Shown: positions 25,396 to 37,532 of the stretch, piece by piece
Layout of the letters: every line of letters starts with the position of its first letter
Position numbering within the stretch: the first letter of the stretch is position 1
Assembly: GCA_012845835.1 (NCBI GenBank)
Contig: JABAKD010000009.1
Span: 4,217,324-4,281,323 of the forward strand
Direction: 5' to 3'
DNA length: 64,000 bases
Origin: Undaria pinnatifida
Taxonomy: Eukaryota > Sar > Phaeophyceae > Laminariales > Alariaceae
The notes under the pieces: generated by a model
What the model was told of the DNA's origin: nothing
What the model saw: the letters and a program-made list of their open reading frames with translations, nothing else
Database searches by the model: none
Position numbers and translations under genes: made by a program

Positions 25396-25689
25396 AAATT
25401 GGCATCATTTCCAAACGGTACGTGATATTTTTTGGAATTTTGCGGTGGCATACTCTCGAGCGCTAGTTTCGTTGCTGTACGTTTTTACAATTCGTTTGGT
25501 TTCTTGCTCGGCATTTTATTGCTCTTGTTTCTGCTCGTTTTGCCAGCTGGAAATTCAATTTTTTAGTGTGGGTTCACCTAAAACGTGACACAACTTACCG
25601 ACGATATCCAACAACTTCGTGACACAAATTACCGACGGCAGGAAGTTTCGTGACGAAATAACTCCCAAATCATTATACTTTCACGTTAC

Positions 25690-26605
25690 AGAATTTCGAG
25701 ACAAAACAAAGCAGGTAGAACCGTCTCTTTGGCCTTTGTCCCTGGCTTTAGCACGGCCGCTGCCTGGGCACGGCCGCTGACACTCCTGCCAGCCTCTGCT
25801 GTAGGCATGAACGAGTGCGGTTGATTCGCAGCGAACTATCCCGCTGTGCTCGCTTCTATGTGGACTTTGTCCATGCCATTTCATGTCACCTTCCTTCTGG
25901 TTTGAGCTCGTCGTCGTACGGTTGAGGTACGAGGAAACCCCTACGTACTCGGTGAGAACAGCAGTACGTACGACGAGCAGGAACGCCAATTGACGACATT
26001 GGCAAGCACAAAACAGCAGGTGTAGCAGCAGTAGCCGAAGGGCGAAACTTCTAGTACATAATACAGCAACAAGTAGCAACCAGAACCACAGCAGAACTCT
26101 TAAAGTGCAGTGCGAGTGCCGTTGGCAAGTCTAGTCGTACACGCATCACTCTGAGCAATATATGACAGAATTTCGAGACAAAACAAAGCAGGTAGAGCCG
26201 TCTCTTCGGCCTTTGGCCCTGGCTTTAGCACGGCCGCTGACACTCCAGTCGGCCTCTGCTGTAGGCATGAACGAGTGCGGTTGTTTCGCAGCGAACTATC
26301 CCGCTGTGCTCGCTTCTATGTCATGCCATCTCATGTCACCTCCCCTCTGTTTTGAGCTCGTCGTCGTACGGTTGAGGTACGAGGAAACCCGCACGTACTC
26401 GGTGAGAACAGCAGTATGTACGACGAGCATGAACGCCAACTGACGACATTCGCAAACACACAACAGCAGTTGTAGCAGCAGTAGCCGAAGGGCGAAACGT
26501 CTAGCACATAATGCAGCAACAAGTAGCAACCAGAACTACAGCAGATAGCTCAAAGTGCAGTGCGAGTGCCGTTGGCAAGTTTAGTCGTACACGCATCACT
26601 CTCAA
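25690..26605. repeat. Tandem pair of about 465-bp units, right arm
   Basis: Inverted counterparts of 22951-23884: gaatttcgagacaaaacaaa occurs at about 25690 and 26167 and both units end in the complement of the hydrophobic open frame start. The units are visibly diverged from each other and from the left-arm pair. Confidence 0.75.
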
Positions 26606-26805
26606 GAGCCAACAAGAGGCAGGGCAGGAGCCCCCAACACAGAGACCCGTGACAACCACGGCCAGCTGTCGATCGCGTAATTCGCCGGTAGTCCGTGCTT
26701 CGGTGGGTGTATCGGAAGTCGTTCGTAGTACTACTGCTGTAGACCGTCGAAAGACCACGTGACATGTGTCATCCCGTTCTGGTGGCAGCCTCGCCAGTAG
26801 CCCCC

Positions 26806-27216
26806 TCAAAATTTATTTTTCTTTTCTTTTCGTTGGCCCATTTCCTTTCCTTTCTCTTCTTTGCTCTTTATTCTTTTTTCTAATTGACTTGCGTCTGTTG
26901 TGCGTATGCGTAGTGATAGATACTACGTGTGATATATACGTGGTAGTCGTTTGGGTGGCAAGCGGTATAGTCGGTTTTCCCAGGCGCGAGTAATGAGACG
27001 TATGCACCGGTATGGACCTGGCATATCGTATACTGACTCCCGATTTCACTTTTATATGTTTCTGGTGGAGGCATGAATTGCGTCAGCTGTGATTTATTCG
27101 TGTACCACCTTGGGTTGTTTGTGTTTTTCCCTACGGTATTCCTCTGCTTCAGAGTGACTGGAACCAGTCCTGTGACCACGGACTGGATTGTGCGAGTTAA
27201 TGTGAGAACAACAACA
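26806..27216 (+). mobile_element. LINE 3'-end fragment in the right arm
   Basis: Plus-strand copy of the same LINE 3' region: pyrimidine-rich tract near 26815-26885, then gtagtgatagatactacgtg, the word tttctggtggaggcatgaat, and gcgagttaatgtgagaacaa with a very short tail. It is the inverted partner of 22187-22606. Confidence 0.75.
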
Positions 27217-27765
27217 ACTGAAAAATTGCCTGTTTCTTGACCTTTCAGCTGCTTCCTGCAAATTTGGTTTTTCTGCCAACACGATTTTAAACCTTTTCGC
27301 GATTTTTCTATTTTTTTGTCTAGTAAGTTGATTTGCCGCTAATTAGCCGCCTGTGCATTAGTCGCGGAACGGTCAAGCTTTAGCTTTTCTTTGATTACCA
27401 CCATTTGTTTTGTAGTTGGCGAAGCTTCATCGGCTGAGATCTGGGCTTGGCTTATCAGCTCCACACCGCCCAGCACCCCATCGCAGCGCTATAGTTCACA
27501 GCAACGAAGCGCCGTGCAGTGCCCTGCGGCTCAGCTCAGCAGCGCACCGCAGCGCAGCGCTAGCTCAGCAGAGCGAAGCGCTATGCTTTGCCGTGCTCTG
27601 CCGTCGCGATCGTTCGTTGTTCATGATATCTGAAACTCCGCGTAGGCTGATATTTAGGAATTTGGCGCTTTATTCTATATCGCGTCAAACATCGTAATAT
27701 CATAAAATATAGGGGAGGGAATGTAATCTCTATGCAAAGATCCTGTTTTGTTTTAATCAATTGTC

Positions 27766-27884
27766 AGCCGGCCGCCCCGGTGGTCTAATGGTTTTGCCCT
27801 CGAATACTACTAATTTTGGTTGTCCTTGAGTTCGACACCCACCGCGATGAAAGATGACTTTATTTGCAAAAATGCAATAAAAAA
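27766..27884 (+). ncRNA. tRNA-like / SINE-like unit, right arm
   Basis: Holds tggtctaatgg (27781-27791), a full match to the Pol III A-box consensus TRGYNNARNGG, and agttcgacacc (27829-27839), a full match to the B-box core RGTTCRANNCC, 37 bp apart, a tRNA-like spacing. Flanks can pair weakly as an acceptor stem but the T-stem has mismatches, so this is not a working tRNA. An A-rich end (gcaataaaaaagagag) follows. A tRNA-derived SINE is the best reading; a decayed tRNA gene is the alternative. Confidence 0.5.
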
Positions 27885-28937
27885 GAGAGATCAACTGCTG
27901 AGAGCGCCCGCTAGGTACAATTCGACGCGAGTCGACGAGGGAAGAAAATGCTGGATTCTCCTCGCGGTAGAAATGAAGGCACGTGATGAAGTGGGGAGGG
28001 AGGAGGAGGGCCCGCTATGTGACCCCGGATCTGAGTCACTATTGGGAGGGAGCGCGAGAATGGTGCGGGTATGATAACTGGGATGAAGAAAAAAAAATGT
28101 TGCAAAGAAAGGTATATATACCAGGTATGATTATTTCTACCAGTAAATAATATGTCAGTCTCTGGGGAAATACGAACGGCACCATCAGCAGTCGTCATGG
28201 TAGAGACACTCCGGATATTATGTATTGAGGGGACGCGTCCGGTTTCGACAACGTGAAAGCTCCCACGAAGCAAAGATAGCAGACACACATATCCCGCCTT
28301 CTCGAGAAAAAACAGGGAAGACGCGCTACGCCAACCTCCCGTACGAGCAAAGCCACCCCCGCACCTATCTTAGACAACGCCGACGCAACGAGAGATCGCC
28401 CTCCTCTTCTTCGTTTTTCTCCTTGCCCGCAACCACGCAGAGCAATCAATGCGACAGCCTTCACGTAACAAACAAAGCAATCTTCTTCTTCCAAAACCCC
28501 GCCGGCTGACATGGCCCCATGTCGACGTTTGATGCAAACCGACTTTGCATCCTGTCGACTTCGAACCTCCATTGCCACGGGGACAGCAGTGCAGTCTCTT
28601 CATTAATGCCAAGGCCTCATTCGTTTCGCCTAGAGGAGACGCAGGTTCTCAACAATACTATTTTCGGTACTTTTGTTTGATAGACGCCAACTTTTACTTG
28701 ACGGCGCATTTAACATAATAGTGTATTTCGCCTATCCTTGCCTTCTTTGTTGTATAATATTACGTTTTTTTTCTGTCAAATCATGACTTTCATAATCCCA
28801 TGTTCGTATTAAACTCTTGGCATTACTTTAAAGTTCAATGCATGCCAAATCGGACAGCTACACCTTAAGTTGTCGAAGTGCTGCCCTGCCCTACCCGAAG
28901 CATGGGCGCCCGCGGATGCCGGCGCCCATGCGGAGCC

Positions 28938-29149
28938 ATTGTAATTGTAATAAAATTGATCCATAGCAGACCCTCCAGCCCTAAACGGGGGTCGTTCAGG
29001 TAAAGTTTACCACATTATTTGGCATTTTGGGGGACACGGTTGATGATGCACACCCCTTCCGAGACAGAGGGGGACATCCTAGGGACCTTCACGGGTCATG
29101 GCCCAACCCGATGTTCGGGTACAGAGGATAAAAAAAACAGCGCGTCGGG
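28938..29149. other. No gene recognised
   Basis: Flank between the foldback element and the first S block; nothing recognised. Confidence 0.3.
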
Positions 29150-30734
29150 TGAAAACGTTTTCCCAAATCACCGGTCGAGAACGCCTGCTAGGTATGATCG
29201 AGGCAGCAGTTTGTGGCTAATAAACATGGCTTCGGAGGGACGGGGCCTCTTAACCTTAACCCTCAACTCAAAGTGAGTGGTCAGAATGATATTATGGTTT
29301 GGATAAATTAATGCACTATTTATAACCTAGGCCATACGATTGTATAGCATATTTAGATTTTCTCCAAATCTGTTTTGTCGTGGTGTATAGAGTAGTTCAA
29401 ATGTCGTGTGATGAGCCTTTGAAATATAAGGTTAGGGCGTTGGGTCAACCTGACCCTACCCGACCCGACCCGCAAGAAGTGATCCGACACCGTGAGAAGC
29501 GATACGACCCGTGATAATCCCTGGAGTAGCCAACCATTTCAGAGGCTGAAAATGGGGTGCGTTAATGTTCTGGGGTAAGGGTTGGGGCCACTGCAGATAA
29601 ATTGTTTTGGTTGGAGTTTGAAATTTGGGGACGCATGCTACAGTACAGGCACACCAACATGTTTATTAGGCTCCTCACGGGAGAAGCCCTACAGTTGATA
29701 TCAGTGATACCAAAAACCTGATTCGGAGCAGACGTGAAATTGTTATGCGATGAAGTATCCCATGGCGTAGGAATACATCAAATATGTTGCAGAACCAAGA
29801 ATGAACCTTTTCCGACCAGTATGTGTGGGGGACCTTCAGGAGACCCGTCATTTAGAAAACGTTCATCGTAGCAGCCGACGGGGGTAGGGTCACGCCTTGG
29901 CTCACGGCCAAGGGCTAGGCTTGTAAAATAGAGTAGACGAAAAGTTTGTGACAGACAGGTTCTTCACTGTAAGATTAGCTGCCGTCCGTATACTAGCTAA
30001 CTCTATGGGGAATCCGGATGAGGCATGGCAAGGCATGGCACGAGGATGAACCGCGCACGACTCGGATATGCATGCGTTCCAACTCCGGAAGTTGATAAAG
30101 AGCAGTGTAAATATATCTACTTGGTCAAATCCAAAGGCACTCTTGGCGTGTGCATCGACTTCCGAGCATGCTCCAAGAGGGCTAGCGCGATACGACTATC
30201 AGTTCTGCTCTGTAGTACTCCTGACTGACGGGGCTTTTTCTAACCCAACCTACCACCCAAACGATCGTCGGGATGACTTGTGGAATATGATGCTAATCTC
30301 TAGTCGCCTTCTTGCTCATTGGAGACATTCGGTTCTTGTGTTTCTGTACCTTGAGGAAACTAAGCTGGTTGATTCAACGTAATGTGGTCTCTCCTTCATT
30401 GAGAAACCTTTAGAAACTACGCTGATTGATTCAACGTAATGTGGTCCCTCCTTTATTGAGAAGCCCCGTCAACTACTTGATGCTTGGCCCGAAAGTTCGT
30501 CTACGCTCATCGAATCACGCGCTGACGTGCGACACTGTCTTAACATACCCAGGTAGTCCGTCTTTGTCTGGACATTTGAACTGTTATCGTACTTTACATA
30601 ACGGGGACCGGCATCGTCTATTCTCGGTCTGAGATGGTGTACGAGAATGAAACGAAGGCTACTGATACTCTTTGAATTTACCCTATCCTATAGAAGACCC
30701 CCGGCAAGGACGTGTTTTTCCCATAAAAGCTCAC

Positions 30735-30818
30735 CTCCGGCTGTTTCCGCGATGTTGGCGTAGAAGAATGTGTGGCCTTGGACATTAATAGAAGAGCCCG
30801 AATATGCGTAGACAGCAC
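30735..30818 (-). CDS. Pmp-type repeat exon B (84 nt, phase 1)
   Basis: On the minus strand, 84 nt between GTGCAG and GTGAGC. It is open in phase 1 and encodes GAVYAYSGSSINVQG followed by HTFFYANIAETAGG: a GGA-V start, an F-x-x-N motif (FYAN) and a closing GG that joins the next repeat across the intron. Same length and phase as exons A, C and D. It lies in S block copy 1 and corresponds to exon C or D of copy 2. No decay is visible. Confidence 0.65.
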
Positions 30819-30927
30819 CTGCACAATGCCGACGGACATTTAGGTATGCGTTCTTAGACGCAGGCTGCGATAGAGGTGCATTACTTGTAGACTGATGTCT
30901 GGGTCTGGCCATTATCGTCTTGAATTT

Positions 30928-31816
<889 letters not shown>

Positions 31817-32299
31817 TACTTGTACTATGAGGTTCCAGACATCAGGAACTCAACAATTAGGTCCTGACGAAAAAACTGATATAAAAGAAAAAACACCAAT
31901 GTTCCACCTGATGAACAGTCCATGACTTAGGCATAAAATGAAACAGCTCGGGTTGAAGAGCCCTGTCCTACAGAACAGTTTGAACCGGAAGATGTCACCT
32001 GTATCACAGCACGCTTCCACAGCCCAAATAAGGCGTCACTACGTGGGCCAATGCCCTATTGTGAATACCTCGTCTGATACGGTAAGAGACATGCACTGCG
32101 ATAAACGTGGCACTTTTTGGCTGAAACGTTTTCCCTGAACGACGTGGTTCCTTAGCCTACAAATCGCTGGCATGATGTCTTGTTTTGTAGTAGGGTTTGT
32201 TGTATAGCTAGAGGTCATCAAGATTATTCATCTTTATTTTTTTTTCCCAGGTCAGGTGTCAGGTCAGGTGTTGGCTGAGAAATGGAGCTCTTGAGGTCA

Positions 32300-33150
32300 G
32301 GAGTTACCAAATATATTCGGTCGTGTTCGTGTTGTGTAACATGCGCCCATAACCTTCATCCCACACCCCACTTCGACAAACGACGCAAGCCATGAACGAT
32401 AGACGTTCTCGTGGACTGGTTGTCCATAAAATGGCATGGTGGACTGCACATACCCAGGATAGTGTAGGAGGGTTAAACACATGTTCACTGCCGAGTGAGG
32501 AATAATACCCAATTCGTCGCAACATAGCACCAGATGTCCAGCCTTTTAGCACCCAGGACCACATCGTCTGCAAGCCTTCAACGGAGGATATATCGGATGT
32601 ATGTGGTCAGGGCAAACTTGCTTTGGAAATGGAAGCCCAACCTATGTTCCATCACAGCTGATGCCGTGGTCGGAGGTGATGTGGAACGAGTGCGCATCCA
32701 ACACCTTACAGCACAACAATACAGTCTACCAGGTAAGACATTTCTGACCTGTCCATGATAATGACAAGTTGGCTTGAAATTGAATACACGTTTCGAGGCT
32801 TTCCTCGTCCATTTCTTCCCAGTCGGCGATGCCAAGGCATGTGTTAGGCCGTAACATGTCGACCTCAATCTGCATACGTGACACATTCTGCAGGCCACAG
32901 GCAAAGTGAAATTGTGCTTGTCCTTGGCCATTTATGAAAGATTTACGAGGGCATCACTCGATGGTCTCCACGGTTCAGCTTCGCCATGTTAAAAAGCTTT
33001 CATCGACAAACCAAACCAAAGGTACAGGGAACATCTGCTGTAGACGCCCTCCACGATATGTTTGTAGTGGTCGTCCAAATTGTCGTACCGTGGAGGGTCG
33101 TCAACGTCTCCTATAATGTTGGCGTTGTTGCAGTCAACACAAGCAAGTCG
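32300..33150 (-). pseudogene. Possible decayed coding segment
   Basis: Minus-strand frames look coding-like but are broken: one stretch reads ENVYRSWLASFVEVGCGMKV and has a relative in S block copy 2 near 50560-50600; another holds ACRRCG, an in-frame stop and then GHLVLCC, resembling a small cysteine/histidine cluster. I recognise no family. The relation between the two S copies shows frameshifts, so at least one is non-functional. 33151-34354 has no gene I can support. Confidence 0.25.
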
Positions 33151-34354
33151 CTTTCGATGTCAGTTGAAGCGGTGCCCAAAAGGAGCAAGGAACCTGCGGA
33201 GGGGTAACGGCGGTCGCAAGTGGTCTCAGCCCACCCAACGAAGCACGGGGATATCACCCGCTTGGTCATCGTAAGGGAGGTTATACAACATCTGAAGCAT
33301 TTTTTATATTTTTTGTCACACCGAGAATGCAGCGCAGATAGGTGACGTTCCCAATAAATAGAGCTACTAACATTAAGGACTTTGAATCATAGTTTGGCTT
33401 GTGGGGGAAGCAAAAACAATCAAACAAAAACATGGTTAATGTAGGGTGATGCCGCAGTTATCGATAAAAATAACATAGTATAATCCCACACTGAAGTATA
33501 AAGCAAACGACCAGGCAGCCACGACACCAACACATCGAGGCACGCAATATCTACCACGCAGGTCATCCCGGACAAATCAGATGGCACCCACAACACTCAA
33601 GCACCCTCCCGAAGAGACTGCCAGATTGCCAGAGCGCGCTCTGCGGGATTGCCAACGGTACACAGGCTGATGCGTCATCAAGGGTGTCCGAAGCGGGGCG
33701 AATTTAGCTCTTTGCTACGAACACGTTACATCCAGCAAACAATTCTCAAAATCAGAACGCTCGTCTCACGTTCGTTGGAGACCGACGAGCTGTGCCCCCC
33801 ACACAAAAGCAACCTACCACAAACGTGCCACCCACGCCAACGCCACAGGTGCGGAACATTCCCGCGGCCCTACCTCTGGCCTGCAGCAAAGTCTGTTTGT
33901 GGCCCACCAACAGCAAAGTGGTCTTTCGGCGATTTGGAATATTGAGCAGTCTGCTCAGGGAGTCTGTTCGAGAATCGAAAAGCCACACCCGTACATGAAA
34001 ACCCGCGAACAGTTTGAATTTAAAAAGCTCGGAGATCGGGCGACAGGACGACACCAAGCAAAGAAGACCAGAGACACAGTGCGTCTTTAGTCATCTGGGA
34101 GCAGCCCGTCTCGACCTCAGAGGCAGCCGGTCTCCAGTCACCCTTTTAAACCCTCATTGTGTTCTGCTTACGCGGCAGTTTCCCATGTTACACCGTCGGT
34201 GTATCGGTCACTTAGGGTCTTGCAAGGAGGACGGCATCGATGCAACTCTTGGTCTCCGGCAAGACAATCCCACCAGAAGTTTGTAGTTCGCGAGACATCG
34301 CCGGGATGACCATGAGTGATCACGGAAACACTCAAGAGTTTCATCATTTGCTGA

Positions 34355-34784
34355 TGTTTGTTATGGAAATGTTAGCACGTAGCCATTACGAATCAATGTT
34401 CGGTAGCACTGCTCTTGTGTATCGGAGATCTTTTATGTGCCGGTTCGAGTGTAACGCACGTATGTGTGCGCGGAGGAGTTACTTCCGTAGGATTCTCTGC
34501 TTGAAATCCAGGCAGCTCAATTTCTCATGTGGCTCTCTCTTGTAAATCTTTCCGCATCATAGCTGTTCTGGTCATCTCTGGAAAGCAGCCGTCGTTTGGG
34601 CTCCTGCAACTCTGCCGATTATTTCTGTGTGTATTGGCCAAATCAAGCGCAACCGTTGTACTATTCAACATTTTCTCTACATCTCGGAAGCAATTCGTCT
34701 TCCAGGCTATCCTCTCGCACCGTGCCAACACCTCGACTAACGTCGACGGCACAGCCTCTCAAACCACCGTGCCAGGGTATCACA
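34355..34784 (+). repeat. Copia 5' LTR
   Basis: About 430 bp starting tgtttgttatgg and ending gtatcaca (TG...CA). It aligns with 41577-41998 throughout, including gttagcac-tagccatta, gtatgtgtgcg, ctttccgcatcatagctgt and gacggcacag. The outer edge is well set by the polypurine tract beside the 3' LTR; the inner edge is less certain because weak similarity may continue for a few tens of bases. Confidence 0.75.
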
Positions 34785-35818
34785 TATTGTCTTTGAAACG
34801 TTACGAAGCCTCGTCTGTGTGAGTAGGGGCCTGCAGCGACTACAAGTCTACTGCTAATGCCGAGTTCTATGGAGAGCACACTCGCCCTCCAGGGTTTGAA
34901 TATTTTTGGATCGTCCAGCATTTCGATATTTTTGGATATATTTCAACGGGGAGCTACTGCCGGAATCTGCCTTCAGCTGGAGGCTACACTGGGTAAACCC
35001 GTTTTCTTGCTGGACCCGGACTGATCACCTTAGTTCCCGGCAGCACGTTCGGTACGCTACTGTGTGCGTAAAGCATTCGGGAGCACAACTTCTTTGCGTT
35101 GATTTTGGACGGTGTATGGGTCTGGGCAGGTTGTTAGTTGTTCGCGCGGCGCACCATCCTCGCTGTTTTTTGTGTCTGTAACTGGCGACCGAAATCGCTT
35201 GCGCGTGGTTCTTTCGCGAGGCGTAGTCTATCCAAGATATATCCCACGTACCGAGTTGCCGGCTTGGTAGCGTGTGTAGGCTGGGTATACGACTGCTAGC
35301 TGGTAGCAGCCGCTACATCTTCTTGACCAGTTAATGTTTTTTTTTTCCTGCGCGTGGTAGTATACGCGAGGTAAACATGCGCGTTGTGGTATACGCGAGG
35401 TAGGTCTGTCCGACATATCTTCCTCGTGCTGGTTTTTAGACCTGTGCATGTGTAGGCTGAGGATCTGACCAGGCCGGTTTGCCTCCGTGTAGCAGCCAAA
35501 CGTCTAAGCTGCAAGACGCGTACCGAGTCTTCGCAGTGCATCGGACCCGTGTGCCTGCAGAACGAGACCGTAGCTGGCCACTCCGTCGTCTCAACACTGC
35601 AGTTTCGCCACCTGGGGTTGGTAAGAAGCTGTGCTCGGCCGGCCGCAGTTGTCTGGGTGAACTCTGGATTGCTAACGTAGGACGTGGGTCGTGAGCTACG
35701 GAGGTGTGACCTGAACGTAGCCTACCCCTGTGTAGCATTGACCTGTATCCTTCTTAGGCGCGTCGTGCGTGTGCCGAAATTCTGACCGCGCCCCAAAGTG
35801 TGACCCTAGCTTTTAGCT
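34785..35818 (+). other. Copia untranslated leader
   Basis: Long leader between LTR and gag. It contains tandem words around gtatacgcgagg (about 35360 and 35388) and a related gcgcgtggt...cgcgagg near 35201. No clear tRNA primer-binding site follows the LTR. Confidence 0.5.
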
Positions 35819-36804
35819 ATGGCGAAACCATCGAGATCCGGGCTCCACCCCATGCTTGACGCCGTTGGGACCATGTCGGGAAAACAGGGTTTTCGCGTGC
35901 GGACGACAAACTCCGGAACGCAGTCGACATCTTCGCGCCGGATCGTAAGCCCATTATAGCGGGGGCCGACAGCCCTGCGGAACTTGCACCAGACGAGGGA
36001 GACAAAGCCAATTGGGACCAGGCTGACAGTCGCCTGTTCTCCCTCATCTTCTTTGTCACCTCCGGGTCTGCGCACCCCAACGTCCTTGCTCACGAAGAGG
36101 CGGTGGATGGAACGGCGGCCTGGAATGCCCTCATCGAGCGTTTCGACGCTAACACCCAGGAAGCTCCGCGTGTGTGTTACAGAGAGCTTTTCGCCCTTCG
36201 GCAACTGGCGGGCGGGGATCCCATCCCTTTTTTTACGAAAGGATAATATCTCAAGATGCGCCTCCAAAGCCTGGGGAAGGAGGTCTCTAAGGATGTCTAC
36301 CTAGACATCAAGCTCTCGGGCCCAACGAAGGCCCAAGAGTTTGCGTTCATTCGTGACATTTGCTACCATGAGGAATTAATGTCCGTTGACCGTCTCGAGG
36401 AGACGGTTAACCACTTCTACGTGTACCAGCGGTCGTGCAACGCGTCTGGGCCCGTGGTCTCGGGACGGGGGGCTGCAATAGCGAAGTCCTCATCCGACCA
36501 GTGCCGTCGATGGAAGGCGAACGGGCATTTCCAGCGTGACTGCCCCCAACAAGTGCACAAGAACCGTTCAAAGCTGGGAAAGAAGACCTGGAATAACAAG
36601 CGCGACGGTAGTGGGGGGAGTGCTCAGCCGAAATCGTGCTCCTACCACAACTCCACCCCGCACAGCGATGCGGATTGTCAGAAACAGCAGAAGGTTCGTG
36701 CAAACAAGAAGAACGAGCTCCAAGTCTTGGTTGCCAACCGGGCGATGCTGCATTCCACTGGTCAGGTCAACCTGCCCAATATCGGGAGCGCTCAATTGGC
36801 GTAA
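35819..36804 (+). pseudogene. gag: Copia gag (nucleocapsid), broken
   Basis: An ATG at 35819 opens a frame that must shift near 35850-35880 to enter the long gag-like frame (residues such as DIFAPDRKPIIAGADSP). An in-frame TAA follows FFTKG near 36243, and the frame resumes to 36804. A CCHC zinc knuckle, which binds element RNA in intact relatives, is present as CRRWKANGHFQRDC: its second cysteine is replaced by tryptophan. Downstream the basic linker and a CSYHNSTPHSDADC motif are kept. Three separate lesions mark it as dead. Confidence 0.8.
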
Positions 36805-37532
36805 TCGACTCTGGCGACGGCACCGCAGGATCCCGCTGAGCCGACTTCGTTCGGGTTCTCCTTCAGCCCCCAACGCGCTCAACCGGATGCCCCAACTTCG
36901 TATTTTGCCTTTTCCTAGACGCCTCCGGCGGCGTTTGCCGCCACTCCGGCGGGACCTCCATCTATCTTATCAAAGTCGCCAGCGCAGGACCACCGCTTGC
37001 CTTCAGGGTTCTTCGGTGCGTTCATGGTGACCCCTGCGGAGATGTCGCTTGCTCTTTTTCGCTCAGACGATCATGCATTCGGATGGTTGTAGACCGCAAA
37101 GCGACCAACACCTACCTTGACCGTGCGCGTACACCAGGAGTGCGGGCCCACATGTGCGACGTCGAAGACCTCCAGGTCCCTCAAACGATCGTCGCCGGTG
37201 GCAAGCATCTCCTCAAGGGCGTAACAACGGGGACAACCTTCGGCGTCGTCACGGACGACAACGGAAATGACCGGCGCGTCTCCGTTCACGTCGTATTGGT
37301 GTCGGACTTGGGAACCAACCTCTTGTTTGTGACCGTGACAATGCAGCAAGGAGTGGTGACGATGGTTCATCAAGCCACCCCCAGATTGGGGTCAAGGGAC
37401 ATGGTTATCCCTATTCAAACCTATGGGGTGGACGACGCGACCGGAAAACTCATGTGCTCCATCGAGGTCAAGCTGAGGGTGGCGCCGGGGGGCAGACAGT
37501 CCTCGGGCGAGCCCCTGACGGCATTGCTTTAA
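36805..37532 (+). pseudogene. Copia aspartic protease region, broken
   Basis: The connection from gag is frameshifted (36805-37080). From about 37083 a frame reads MVVDRKATNTYLD: the expected catalytic D-S/T-G of the retroviral-type aspartic protease is D-R-K, so the active-site loop is lost although the Asp remains. The rest of the domain, including the GTNLL stretch, is open to 37532. In an intact element this enzyme would cut the Gag-Pol polyprotein. Confidence 0.7.

Larger units (their letters stand above)
20396..28937. mobile_element. Foldback-like element with about 4-kb inverted arms
   Basis: The left arm (about 20396-24764) and the right arm (about 25118-28937) are reverse complements over almost their whole length, for example gtcaagtaaaagttggcgtc at 20692 against its complement near 28690. 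The termini are ggctccgcatgggcgcc and its complement. A unique spacer of about 350 bp separates the arms. Each arm contains, from outside in, a terminal hairpin, a tRNA-like unit, a 5'-truncated LINE 3' end, a tandem pair of about 467 bp, and one or two units of about 292 bp. Long inverted repeats built of internal subrepeats are typical of foldback elements; no transposase is visible, so mobility is inferred. No clear target-site duplication was seen. It could instead be a local inverted duplication. Confidence 0.7.

Noticed and set aside
34785-34830. Copia primer-binding site
   Set aside because: No clear complement to a tRNA 3' end follows the 5' LTR, and the inner LTR edge is uncertain by a few tens of bases.
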